Made by a program: the position numbers and the translations under genes. A stretch of DNA of 20,614 nucleotides from the NCBI GenBank assembly GCA_946480995.1, contig CAMLMF010000006.1:1-20614 (forward strand), written 5' to 3'. Position 1 is the stretch's first letter; every line of letters starts with the position of its first letter. The notes below the pieces were generated by a model. That model was not told the DNA's origin. It did not search any database and was given only the letters and a program-made list of their open reading frames with translations. Shown here piece by piece: positions 1 through 7,414 of the stretch. This stretch comes from an uncultured Bdellovibrio sp. GTDB lineage: Bacteria; Bdellovibrionota; Bdellovibrionia; Bdellovibrionales; Bdellovibrionaceae.

Positions 1-70
1 ATCTTAACATTTCATTTATTGACAACCCCGCACGTGAAGCCAAAACTTGCGGCATTCAAGGGGGTCTTTC

Positions 71-1096
71 ATGTCTGCTTTTTTAGCTTTGATTTTGACG
101 ACAACATTGTGGGCAGCGCCCTTTTTTCCACCGAAGGCAGCGCCACCAGGCAATCCCGCGCAACCAGCGCCAACAGCTCCGACCTTAGGTTCTTGGCACA
201 TCGACAAAAAACAAATTTCGATCTCTGGCGTTTCTTCAGGCGCCTATAAGGCTGTGCAAATGGGTGTCGCGTATTCGAAAGATTTTTCTGCGGTCGCCAG
301 TGTTGCTGGTGGAATTTTCTGGTGTTCAGAAGGTGATTCACAAAAAGCCCAAGGTCGTTGCATGGGGCGTCCGCAAGAAATCGATGCCAAAGTGCAAATC
401 GACGGAGCCAAACGTTTTGCCAGTGAAGGCAAGATTGATCCTTTAAGTAATTTGGCGAATCAAAACATCTATATCTTTGCCAGTCCCAAAGACGCCGTGA
501 TTAATCCGGTGAATTCGGACAAGCTGACAGAGTTTTATTCAGCCTTCATGAAAACAGAAGACATCCAGCTTGAAAAAAGTGTGACCTCAGCCCACGGATT
601 TGCGACTTTATCTGCGGGGAACCCCTGTCAGATGGGCTTTTTGCCGTGGCTTTTAAAATGCAACTTTGACCTTGCTGGCATGATCTTAAAGTCCGCCTAT
701 GGCGAACTAAAAGAGCGTGGCACCGCAGACCCAACCCATCTGATAAAGTATTCCCAAGCGGACTTCGGTGATGTAAAAACGCCGCTTTTCAAAGAAGCGT
801 GGGTGTACGTGCCAAAAACTTGTCAAGCAGGGGAGCAATGCCGTCTGCACGTGGCTTTGCATGGCTGTCAGATGAATCCCGACTTTATCCAAGACAAGTT
901 TGCGACCCTTGCCGGTTACAACGAGTGGGCTGAAACTAACAACATCATCGTGCTGTATCCGCAATCCGCAAAAATCCAAGGCAGCAATCCTTACGCGTGC
1001 TGGGATTGGTTTGGCTTTACCGGTGCAAACTATATGACGAAAGAGGGCCAACAAATGAAGGCTCTTAAAAAAATGATCGAGCGCGTTTCGAACTAA
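71..1096 (+). CDS. Secreted PHB-depolymerase-like serine esterase
   Basis: 341 residues from ATG 71, which has an AAGGGGG Shine-Dalgarno 6 bases upstream; the in-frame TTG at 47 is less likely. Residues 1-16 look like a signal peptide, followed by a Pro/Ala-rich linker (about 17-40). The lipase box G-V-S-S-G lies at 53-57 (nucleophile Ser55); candidate partners are Asp141 in SPKDAVINP and His175 in SAHGFAT. The block LHVALHGCQ (about 259-267) and the later YNEWAETNNIIVLYPQ and CWDWFG segments are typical of the 'type 2' extracellular short-chain PHA depolymerases. Expected role: hydrolysis of poly-3-hydroxybutyrate or similar esters outside the cytoplasm, which in a predator could serve digestion of prey storage granules (inference). 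I see no separate substrate-binding domain. Its stop codon overlaps the antiparallel stop of the next gene (CTAA, 1093-1096). Substrate is not proven by sequence. Confidence 0.85.
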   Translation: MSAFLALILTTTLWAAPFFPPKAAPPGNPAQPAPTAPTLGSWHIDKKQISISGVSSGAYKAVQMGVAYSKDFSAVASVAGGIFWCSEGDSQKAQGRCMGRPQEIDAKVQIDGAKRFASEGKIDPLSNLANQNIYIFASPKDAVINPVNSDKLTEFYSAFMKTEDIQLEKSVTSAHGFATLSAGNPCQMGFLPWLLKCNFDLAGMILKSAYGELKERGTADPTHLIKYSQADFGDVKTPLFKEAWVYVPKTCQAGEQCRLHVALHGCQMNPDFIQDKFATLAGYNEWAETNNIIVLYPQSAKIQGSNPYACWDWFGFTGANYMTKEGQQMKALKKMIERVSN

Positions 1097-1878
1097 AATT
1101 TCTTAAAATCATAAATCGCCGTCTGCGCGATCCAAATATTTCCCCAATCTTCCGTGCGCAGATTGGGGATGCCGGCCTTTTGCAAACGCGCCAAGGTGCT
1201 GCTGTGCGGATGGCGATAACGTGACCAGCGCGCGGAACTAACAGACATCGTTACATTGCTCAGATGTTTCAGCAAAGATTCCGACGTCGAAGTTGCACTG
1301 CCATGATGTCCTAGAATTAAATGCCTTGTACGTGCTATCCACGGCAGCGATTGCCAGAGCTTTTCTTGAACTGTGGTTGAGTCTCCAGGGAATAAAACAC
1401 CTCGTAGTTGCGTCACAGAGCTTAAGGCATTGGACGAGATTTTGCCCTTCTTGCTTGGTGAGTCGGTAAGCGGCTGCCAACGCTGCACTGACAAAAACAA
1501 CTCCTCTGCAGAACAGCTCCACAAATCCCGCAACAAGCGCATTTTCCTGTCCGACGATTTCCCCGCGGGCGGCAAAGACAGGCACAGATCCGGTAAATAC
1601 TTTCTCATCGCGGGCTTCGACAAAGCTCCGATATGATCCCAATCCCAGTGGCTTAAAAATAAAAAATTCTTTTTGCGCGTGCATTGTAAGGCGATCTTCT
1701 GCCACGGAAAAAATTCTCCGCCGACGTCAAAGTGATAGCACTGAAGGGGCGTCACCACGGTCACCCATTGCCCTTGGCCAACATTCCATACGACGGTATG
1801 AAAGTTCGCGCCGACATTTCCGACAATGCTTGCACTGAAAGTCAGAACACAGAAAATAAAATACTTTATCGCAGCCAC
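1093..1878 (-). CDS. Stand-alone ComEC-type metallo-beta-lactamase-fold protein
   Basis: This matches the C-terminal hydrolase part of ComEC/Rec2 but is its own ORF. I place the start at GTG 1878: it has AAGGA 11 bases upstream and gives a short basic N-terminus plus hydrophobic segment (residues 3-20), i.e. a signal peptide or anchor facing the periplasm. An ATG at 1959 in the same frame has no ribosome-binding site and would only add a segment overlapping the upstream gene. In 261-residue numbering: N-V-G-Q-G at 32-36, metal-site S-H-W-D-W-D-H at 76-82, F-P-G-D-S at 163-167, G-H-H-G-S at 190-194 and H-P-H at 223-225, all in ComEC order, so the active site looks intact. In ComEC this domain is thought to degrade the non-transported DNA strand. 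Overlaps the end of the membrane part by 13 bases, consistent with translational coupling. Confidence 0.85.
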   Translation of the reverse strand: MAAIKYFIFCVLTFSASIVGNVGANFHTVVWNVGQGQWVTVVTPLQCYHFDVGGEFFPWQKIALQCTRKKNFLFLSHWDWDHIGALSKPAMRKYLPDLCLSLPPAGKSSDRKMRLLRDLWSCSAEELFLSVQRWQPLTDSPSKKGKISSNALSSVTQLRGVLFPGDSTTVQEKLWQSLPWIARTRHLILGHHGSATSTSESLLKHLSNVTMSVSSARWSRYRHPHSSTLARLQKAGIPNLRTEDWGNIWIAQTAIYDFKKF

Positions 1879-2777
1879 ACACGATCCCGTCCTTGCCACA
1901 AAGACACGCGCAGTAAGTGCATGCCGCAATGCCAAGCAAAAATCCACACCCACAACCATCCTATCGGGGGAGGCGAGCCGCGAAGCAAACTCACAGGTTC
2001 TGCAAGCAACGGCATAAAAAATAGAAACTTATCCATCACCGCATCAAAAAGGATCACGCCAAAAGAACAAAAAATAGCGAGGCCACTTAAGGGCAGCAGT
2101 ACGTAGGCCACGACGGGGGCAAGAAACAAATTTAATAAAATTCCCAACGGATGCAGACTGCCAAAACCCCACAGGGGCGCGGTCATTAAAAAGAACACCG
2201 CAAACTGCGCAAGGAGGGTTTTCATGAGTGAGCTGCGCACGCGCAGCAGGCTGCCCCAGCACAGCGCCAAAGCCGCACACCAACTCATTTGCAGGGACAG
2301 GGACTGCCACCACGTGGGGAACAGAATCAGCGTCCCTAGGCCCGTCATAAGCACAGCCAAATCATTCGGCACATGCACAGCCCGCAACCGCAATCCCACA
2401 CGCATCGTCAGGCTCAGTAACGCACGCACAACGGGCGCTTGCCACCCCGCAATCAACGAGTAAAAAGTGAACAGCACGAATCTTACAGAAAGTGGAATTC
2501 GCAAAATGCTTAAAAGTTCATCAAGTAAAAGCAGGTGAGAACCAGAGATAACAAAGATGTGAATCAGTGAAGTGCGCTGCAGATTTTCTTGCAAATGGAG
2601 GTCTGTGATTTTTTCGCCACAAAGTAAAGCGCGCAAAGCTTGTGGATGTTTCGAGGGAACGAAAGTTTTCTGTACACATTTTTCGTGGAAAAAGTCAGAG
2701 AGTGTTGATGCGTTTCTAAGCAAACTTGTTGGAAGTGGAATGCTTAAGAAAAGAGCTAAGCTTAAAATAAGAGTCAT
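1866..2777 (-). CDS. comEC: ComEC/Rec2 competence membrane domain (channel part)
   Basis: 303 residues from ATG 2777. The hallmark H-I-F-V-I-S-G-S-H-L (73-82) of the ComEC competence domain is clear, followed by many hydrophobic segments; the protein ends in a transmembrane stretch and a short basic tail. ComEC is the inner-membrane channel for single-stranded DNA uptake in natural transformation. Compared with full-length family members (roughly 700-800 residues) it lacks the N-terminal OB-fold-like domain, and the C-terminal hydrolase domain is encoded by the next gene in another frame. No Shine-Dalgarno is visible before the ATG; AT-rich TATATA lies at -11, so the transcript may have a very short leader. 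No convincing -35 is seen. Could be a functional split gene or a frameshifted comEC. Confidence 0.85.
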   Translation of the reverse strand: MTLILSLALFLSIPLPTSLLRNASTLSDFFHEKCVQKTFVPSKHPQALRALLCGEKITDLHLQENLQRTSLIHIFVISGSHLLLLDELLSILRIPLSVRFVLFTFYSLIAGWQAPVVRALLSLTMRVGLRLRAVHVPNDLAVLMTGLGTLILFPTWWQSLSLQMSWCAALALCWGSLLRVRSSLMKTLLAQFAVFFLMTAPLWGFGSLHPLGILLNLFLAPVVAYVLLPLSGLAIFCSFGVILFDAVMDKFLFFMPLLAEPVSLLRGSPPPIGWLWVWIFAWHCGMHLLRVSLWQGRDRVWLR

Positions 2778-3092
2778 GGTTTTATATACTTAGCAAAAAA
2801 TGATGCGCGACTAAGTTCTAAAATAATCTGTCTTGGCGTCCGTGCGTCCATGCCTTGCGGATTTTAAGATCTGACATTTTGACGCTTTAAATGAGGGCAT
2901 AAAATCTATTTTATTATTTGAAATCAAATACTTACGGTATGCTTAAAATAGAAGCAAAACGCTGAAAGCCTTGAAAAGCAATAGGTCCAAGGTCTAGTAT
3001 TACAATAACTCAACATTTTATGTGGATAAGTCCTGCTTGTTTGCACTTCTCAATGCGTGTCATACTGGGTAAACAGCATGAGGTGAGCAGAG
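2778..3092. other. Divergent intergenic region (315 bases)
   Basis: AT-rich spacer between comEC (-) and the TPR gene (+). I see no ORF of substance, tRNA or strong terminator. It holds a perfect DnaA-box 9-mer (listed separately) and a weak possible (+) promoter, TTGCAC at 3041-3046 with TACTGG at 3063-3068. The Shine-Dalgarno AGGTGA of the next gene is at 3081-3086. Confidence 0.6.
3021..3029 (-). promoter_or_regulatory. Perfect DnaA-box 9-mer
   Basis: TGTGGATAA on the + strand is the exact reverse complement of the consensus DnaA box TTATCCACA. It lies 64 bases upstream of the TPR gene start. It is a single box without a visible cluster, so an origin is not suggested; it could place the downstream operon under DnaA control, or be chance. 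Confidence 0.35.
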
Positions 3093-3620
3093 ATGAAGCA
3101 ACTTAGACTATTAGCAGCAACAATTCTTTTCAGTATTCCAATGAGTGTTTTAGCAAAGCCGCAAGAGCTTCACAGAAAACTTTCGGCGAAAGATATCAAA
3201 GAACAAGCTCTGCTTGTCGAACTCACGGGAAAAGACATTTCGAAAGAAAATGACATTGGCTTATATGCTGAAATGGTAAGCGCTTATCAGCGTGATGATG
3301 AAATTGCTTTCAAGAGCCGTCTGCAAGCCTTAATGACGCGATTCCCGCAAAGCTCTTATGCCGACAACGCTTTATTCTTGGCTGGCCGCATGGCGGTGGA
3401 TCACAACAATTACGCGGAAGCCGTGAAGTATTTCGCGCAAATCGAGAAACAATATCCTCGCAGCAACAAAGTCGCCGCTGCAAAGTTTGCCAAAGCGATG
3501 ACCTACAAGAAAATGAATCTTCCGGACTTTGCTGCGACCAACCTCAAAGAGGTACGCACGAAATACCCAGGCAGCACGGAATCTTTCCGCGCCCAAGCGG
3601 AACTAAAAACGCTAAGATAA
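3093..3620 (+). CDS. Periplasmic TPR-like protein (YbgF/CpoB C-terminal type)
   Basis: 175 residues, ATG preceded by AGGTGA with 6-base spacing. Residues 1-21 form a signal peptide ending A-x-A-like (VLAKP); no lipobox cysteine, so probably soluble periplasmic. From about residue 58 to the end there are tandem helical repeats with the pattern of tetratricopeptide/YbgF repeats (R-F-P-Q-S-S-Y-A-D-N-A, Q-Y-P-R-S-N-K-V-A-A-A, K-Y-P-G-S-T-E-S). Proteins of this fold act as scaffolds in envelope complexes, for example with Tol-Pal and PBP regulators. It is shorter than CpoB and lacks its N-terminal coiled coil. Only 28 bases separate it from the LysM gene, so the two likely form an operon acting at the cell wall. 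Specific partner unknown. Confidence 0.7.
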   Translation: MKQLRLLAATILFSIPMSVLAKPQELHRKLSAKDIKEQALLVELTGKDISKENDIGLYAEMVSAYQRDDEIAFKSRLQALMTRFPQSSYADNALFLAGRMAVDHNNYAEAVKYFAQIEKQYPRSNKVAAAKFAKAMTYKKMNLPDFAATNLKEVRTKYPGSTESFRAQAELKTLR

Positions 3621-3651
3621 CATCTTTTTGACTTGCAAGGATGCATGAGTG

Positions 3652-5022
3652 ATGAAGAAAAAAGTGTGTTTACTGTTCACAATGATCGTGTGCGCGTTAG
3701 CAGCCCAAGCACAAAACGACGCGCCTGATTCTAGTCGCGAAGAAGAGTTTCATAGAATTTATAAATCCTATAACGAACAACCCACGTCGGTGGAATCGTG
3801 GGAAAATGCCATTAAGGGGCGTGCCGCTGAAAATTACCAGGTGCAAAAGGGTGATACTCTTTCCGATATCTCAGGCACTCTTTTCGGTGATCAGTTTTTT
3901 TGGCCCAAAATTTGGTCTTTAAACAAAGAAAAAATTCTGAATCCACACTCGATCTCGCCAGGCATGAATGTGCAATTCTTCCCTGGCAGCTTGTTGGATG
4001 CACCCAGTTTTGGCGTCGTTGCCGGAGTACAGGGGACAGATCCTGTGGTTGCAGGACAAGCACCTGCGACGGAGGCACCAGAGCCAGCACTGCCGACGGG
4101 AAAAAAGAAGCAGCCGCTGTTAAAAAATATTCCGCCGAGTTTGCCCGCCTATAAAACCCGTGTGAAAGCGGAGTCGAATGATGTGGCCGTGGAACTGCCG
4201 CCAACGAAATTTCCTAAAGCCCTAGAATATCTAGGATACTATCTGGCTGATGAACCCGTTCAAGGTGCTGGCAAGATTGTCGCCATCGAAGGGGATATGA
4301 AGTCCGCGGGCGATTACCAGTATGTTTATGTGCAGCTGGAAGGTGGCGGTAAAGAGTTTATCGCACAAAAGAATGGCAGCGTGTTCGTTGATCCAAACAA
4401 TAAGCTGCGCAAAGGCCAGATGATTGAAATTCAAGGCGAGATTGAAGTTTTGGGACGTGTGAATGATCAAAAGAACACTTACCGCGCGCTCGTAAAAAAA
4501 GTTATTCAGCCCGTAGAGGTGGGCGCGGTATTGCTGCCAGGCCGATTGCCGATGATCGATGCTTCCGTGGGGGAACTGCAAGCGGGGGTGGGCGCCAAGG
4601 TCATGGGCGGCCAGTTTGAAAACAGAAGAAATCTTTTCGGCTCGAACTCTTTGATTTTCTTAGACGCAGGTTCGGGGCGAGGTTTGCAGGTGGGTCAATC
4701 TTTGGCCGTATTTGCTGACGAAGACTCGCGCACGAAAAAGGCCAATGCCTACATGAATCATCGTCAAATTGGGACCGCAAAAGTGATCCGCGTGTCCGGA
4801 AACTTTGCCACAGCTTATGTGGTCAACGCGACCGAAGATATTCGCATGGGCGATATCGTGGGCAGCGCTAGCGGTCAGGCTTCTCTTGGTGGCACTTCAG
4901 AACTATCTTCTGGGGGCTCTGCTGGCGATGAATTTGATAAAGACTTTGACAGTGTTCCTTCCGACTCATCCGATGGGTTGGCGCCGGATTCCGGAGGCGG
5001 AGACTCTGAACTCGATTTTTAA
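3652..5022 (+). CDS. Secreted LysM-domain protein
   Basis: 456 residues from ATG 3652; GTG 3649 directly before it is an equally possible start (AAGG at 3637-3640 is 8 bases from the GTG, 11 from the ATG). Signal peptide at 1-20 (ALAAQA). One LysM module at about 62-110 (Y-Q-V-Q-K-G-D-T-L-S-D-I ... N-P-H-S-I-S-P-G-M), which in this family binds peptidoglycan glycan chains. Then a Pro-rich linker (about 130-165) and a long C-terminal region of beta-rich appearance with no recognised catalytic motif, ending in an acidic Ser/Gly/Asp-rich tail (about 410-456). Second gene of the TPR-LysM pair and followed by a strong terminator. Likely a structural or scaffolding envelope protein rather than an enzyme. 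Confidence 0.8.
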   Translation: MKKKVCLLFTMIVCALAAQAQNDAPDSSREEEFHRIYKSYNEQPTSVESWENAIKGRAAENYQVQKGDTLSDISGTLFGDQFFWPKIWSLNKEKILNPHSISPGMNVQFFPGSLLDAPSFGVVAGVQGTDPVVAGQAPATEAPEPALPTGKKKQPLLKNIPPSLPAYKTRVKAESNDVAVELPPTKFPKALEYLGYYLADEPVQGAGKIVAIEGDMKSAGDYQYVYVQLEGGGKEFIAQKNGSVFVDPNNKLRKGQMIEIQGEIEVLGRVNDQKNTYRALVKKVIQPVEVGAVLLPGRLPMIDASVGELQAGVGAKVMGGQFENRRNLFGSNSLIFLDAGSGRGLQVGQSLAVFADEDSRTKKANAYMNHRQIGTAKVIRVSGNFATAYVVNATEDIRMGDIVGSASGQASLGGTSELSSGGSAGDEFDKDFDSVPSDSSDGLAPDSGGGDSELDF

Positions 5023-5035
5023 TGCTTAAGAAAAA

Positions 5036-5064
5036 GGGCTCTGAGATTGCAGAGCCCTTTTTTT
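5036..5064 (+). terminator. Rho-independent terminator of the TPR-LysM operon
   Basis: Perfect 8-bp stem GGGCTCTG (5036-5043) / CAGAGCCC (5050-5057), 6-base loop, then seven T. The T-run ends on the base before the dprA start codon. Confidence 0.93.
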
Positions 5065-6012
5065 ATGAATGATCTATACGCTTTGTCGCAACTTATTAAA
5101 TCCCTGCCGTTTTACTCTGTCCATCGCGATGAAATTCATCACGTCTATCGTTTGCTAGCGCAAGATAACGAGCTGCACGCCGAAGGTCTTTTAAATAAAT
5201 TAAAGGATCACTTTCCCGAAGTTTTCTTGGCGTTGCAGAAAAATCACGAGCTCTTTAAAAAATATTGTACGGACTCGCAGCGCTTGCACGAACAAGGGGT
5301 GCAGCTTGTTTGTTACGGTGAAAAAAACTTCCCTCGCTTGTGTTATTGGATGGCAGATCCTCCTTTGACTTTAATGTACTGGGGCACGCCCGCGTGGAAT
5401 GACATAGAGACTCTGTCCGTGGTTGGCAGTCGTGAACCCAGTTTTGAATCCGTGCAATGGTTAGAAAAAGAATTTGCACCTTTTTGTGATTCCGCAAAAC
5501 CGTGCATTGTCAGCGGTGGGGCCCGCGGTGTGGATCAGAAATCTCATTCAACCGCCTTACGTAAAAATCTTTCGACCGTGATCGTTCTGCCTTCGGGATT
5601 GGGGGCCTTGTATCCAGACAGTTTGCGCGAGTGGATTCAGCCTGTGCTCGATCAAGGGGGAAGTTTTCTGAGTGAATATGCCTTTGAACAAAAAATGCAT
5701 AAGCATCTGTTTCATCATCGCAATCGCATGATCGCAGCGTTGGGGAAAGTGACGTTGTTAGTGGAGGCACGTCGGCGCAGTGGCACTTTAATCACTGCCC
5801 AACAAGCGTTAGCACTGGGGCGTCCTGTGTGGGTAGTTCCAGGGCATCCCTTAGATCCGCACTTCTTAGGAAGCTTGGATTTGTTGACGGAGGGCGCACA
5901 ATTGATTCGGGATGCGCAAGACTTAGCCATGTATTTTAACTCTGAAACGGGCTTGAGAAAAATGTCACCAGCAGGGATAGCGCACGCGCCGGAAGAGCAA
6001 CACTACCTGTAG
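5065..6012 (+). CDS. dprA: DprA/Smf DNA-processing protein
   Basis: 315 residues from ATG 5065. Rossmann-like DprA core: V-V-G-S-R (119-123), S-G-G-A-R-G-V-D-Q-K-S-H (150-161), S-G-L-G-A-L-Y-P (177-184), S-E-Y (203-205), R-N-R (219-221), E-A-R-R-R-S-G-T-L-I-T-A (234-245) and V-P-G (258-260). DprA receives incoming single-stranded DNA in the cytoplasm, protects it and loads RecA; with comEC 2.3 kb away it completes a transformation pair. The C-terminal winged-helix domain found in some relatives is absent. The start is odd: there is no Shine-Dalgarno, and the ATG directly follows the T-run of a strong terminator. In-frame codons upstream back to the LysM stop include only CTG/TTG within the hairpin, so ATG 5065 is the best choice. 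Confidence 0.93.
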   Translation: MNDLYALSQLIKSLPFYSVHRDEIHHVYRLLAQDNELHAEGLLNKLKDHFPEVFLALQKNHELFKKYCTDSQRLHEQGVQLVCYGEKNFPRLCYWMADPPLTLMYWGTPAWNDIETLSVVGSREPSFESVQWLEKEFAPFCDSAKPCIVSGGARGVDQKSHSTALRKNLSTVIVLPSGLGALYPDSLREWIQPVLDQGGSFLSEYAFEQKMHKHLFHHRNRMIAALGKVTLLVEARRRSGTLITAQQALALGRPVWVVPGHPLDPHFLGSLDLLTEGAQLIRDAQDLAMYFNSETGLRKMSPAGIAHAPEEQHYL

Positions 6013-6072
6013 GGAGTGTGCTAAGTTGTGAAAAAGTCTAAGAATAAAAGTGAAATCATCTAAAAAAAACTT

Positions 6073-6101
6073 TTGCAAGGCCCCGCGATTGCCCCTAACA
6101 T
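6073..6101 (+). promoter_or_regulatory. Sigma70-like promoter for an intergenic RNA
   Basis: TTGCAA (6073-6078), exactly 17 bases, TAACAT (6096-6101); 4/6 matches in each hexamer. A start about 7-9 bases downstream (6108-6110) would put the transcript's 5' end just before the closing stem of the structured RNA. Confidence 0.4.
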
Positions 6102-6107
6102 TTGAAT

Positions 6108-6175
6108 CAGGGAGGGGCGATGTGGTCACGGATGACCGGGGTAGTATGGATGCTACTGCATCGTCTCTAATTTTA
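6108..6175 (+). ncRNA. Candidate three-way-junction small RNA
   Basis: A 9-bp closing stem (GGGGCGATG 6114-6122 with CATCGTCTC 6159-6167, two G-U pairs) encloses two hairpins: GGTCA/TGACC (6124-6128/6133-6137, loop CGGA) and GTAGT/GCTAC (6141-6145/6152-6156, one U-G pair). The wobble pairs work only for a + strand RNA; on the minus strand they are A-C mismatches. A short TAATTTTA tail follows. An alternative stem, GCCCCT (6091-6096) with AGGGGC (6113-6118), excludes the closing stem if transcription begins further upstream. I match it to no RNA family I know: the conserved cores of hammerhead and c-di-GMP-I RNAs are absent. It could instead be an elaborate terminator between the convergent dprA and LptF/G genes. 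Confidence 0.45.
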
Positions 6176-7276
6176 GTTCCAATTCCTTCTTAAAGTCTCA
6201 ATACCTAAAGCACCAAAAATAAAATTCGGAGTCCAGATAGCAAGAGCCGCCGGCAATTGTCCACTGCGGGCCATGCCTTCAGCTGCGACATACAAGATCC
6301 AATAAAAGATAATTAAACCGATACACAAAATCATTCCACCGGTTTTTGCGGCTCGACGATTCGTGGTCGTGCCTAAGCCCACGCCGATCATCGCAAAGAC
6401 CAAGCACAGGGCGGTGATCGCTAAACGCTTGTGGTATTCGGTTTGCAGAGTGCGCTTTAATTCTGGATCTTCGATATTTTCTTTTAAACGGTTGCGCACT
6501 TCTTGCAAAGTTAAAGACGGCGGCGTCTTTTCTTTTTCGACAACGGCTTCTGGTTCTGAAAAGTGCACGTCGTAAGTTTCAAAGCTGATCTTTGTGTGAG
6601 TCTTAGCTTGGCGATGAATTTCACCGTTTCTTAGACGCAACAGCAGTTCATGCCCCGGGCGCTCGGGATCCGGGACGATCTCACCCTCTTTGGCGATGAT
6701 CGTCAGAGGAATGTCGCCGGACTTTTCGTCATAAATGAAAACTTTTTTTAACTGACCTTTTTTTGAATCCACTTCGTTGGCGTAAACCACCATGTCAAAG
6801 AAGCCTTCTGAAAAAGTTCCCTCTTTGATGACGGCACCGGCCTTGGTGTTGGCAAGGCGGGTGTAAAAAACTTCGAATTGACGATTGCCCCAGGGGGCAA
6901 TGTTGAAAGACATTTGTGCTGAAATAATTCCCACTAATGTCGCTAAGATAAGGGCTGGCAAAAGGAGCGTAGACATCGGCAGGCCAGAGGCCTTCATCGC
7001 GACAATTTCGGAATCATTGCTTAAGCGGCCATAGGTCAGCAGAACGGAAAAGAGCAAGGCCATCGGGAACAGCACGGGCAGCATTGAGATAATCACATAA
7101 CCGATCAACTCGCCGATCATTTGCAATTTAATGCCGTGGACTAGGGCAAACTCGGTCAAGCGCAGGACCTGAAACATCAAGATGATCGAAATAAAGACCA
7201 GCAAGCCTAAAATGAAACTTGGAAGCATTTCGAAGAAAATGTACTGCGCGGCTTTTTTGCCAGAGAAAATGCTCAA
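6173..7276 (-). CDS. LPS-export permease, LptF/LptG (YjgP/YjgQ) family
   Basis: 367 residues, the usual family length. Start is TTG 7276, chosen because AAGGGG lies 6 bases upstream and the next ATG (residue 17) would cut the first membrane helix. Hydrophobic helices at about 18-38, 55-82, 101-121, 285-303, 313-333 and 343-362; between them a periplasmic beta-jellyroll-like domain (about 125-280). The segment Y-G-R-L-S-N-D-S-E-I-V-A-M-K-A-S-G (82-98) is the cytoplasmic coupling region conserved in this family, and Y-H-K-R-L-A (281-286) is also typical. LptF and LptG form the membrane core of LptB2FG, which extracts LPS from the inner membrane. Family membership is clear; whether F or G cannot be settled here, and the partner gene is not adjacent. 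Confidence 0.9.
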   Translation of the reverse strand: MSIFSGKKAAQYIFFEMLPSFILGLLVFISIILMFQVLRLTEFALVHGIKLQMIGELIGYVIISMLPVLFPMALLFSVLLTYGRLSNDSEIVAMKASGLPMSTLLLPALILATLVGIISAQMSFNIAPWGNRQFEVFYTRLANTKAGAVIKEGTFSEGFFDMVVYANEVDSKKGQLKKVFIYDEKSGDIPLTIIAKEGEIVPDPERPGHELLLRLRNGEIHRQAKTHTKISFETYDVHFSEPEAVVEKEKTPPSLTLQEVRNRLKENIEDPELKRTLQTEYHKRLAITALCLVFAMIGVGLGTTTNRRAAKTGGMILCIGLIIFYWILYVAAEGMARSGQLPAALAIWTPNFIFGALGIETLRRNWN

Positions 7277-7379
7277 AAGAAACCCCTTCGCGAAACTCTT
7301 ACGAACTTTAGTGTAGCCCTTTTTAGGTTAGCGAGTCATCGCGCCCAATGTCCAGTGCTAGCGCCAGATGACGGGGATA

Positions 7380-7408
7380 TTGACGCTTATCGCTCCTTAT
7401 CTGACAAT
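7380..7408 (+). promoter_or_regulatory. Sigma70-like promoter giving a leaderless mRNA
   Basis: TTGACG (7380-7385), 17-base spacer, GACAAT (7403-7408): 5/6 and 4/6 matches. The expected start, 7 bases after the -10, is 7415, the A of the ATG of the next gene, which has no Shine-Dalgarno. Confidence 0.5.
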
Positions 7409-7414
7409 AGTGTC

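Noticed and set aside
19..47. TTGACA at 19-24 as a -35 for the first gene
   Set aside because: No acceptable -10 hexamer 16-18 bases downstream.
1866..1959. Programmed -1 frameshift joining the two comEC parts
   Set aside because: The overlap contains GATTTTTG but no X-XXY-YYZ slippery heptamer in the right phase; a separate GTG start with ribosome-binding site explains the layout better.
3812..4204. 130-codon ORF antisense to the LysM gene
   Set aside because: No ribosome-binding site or domain; lies entirely opposite a well-supported gene.
6108..6175. Hammerhead ribozyme or c-di-GMP-I riboswitch
   Set aside because: Despite the three-way junction, the CUGAUGA/GAAA core of hammerheads and the GCAAAGCC-type core of c-di-GMP-I RNAs are absent.
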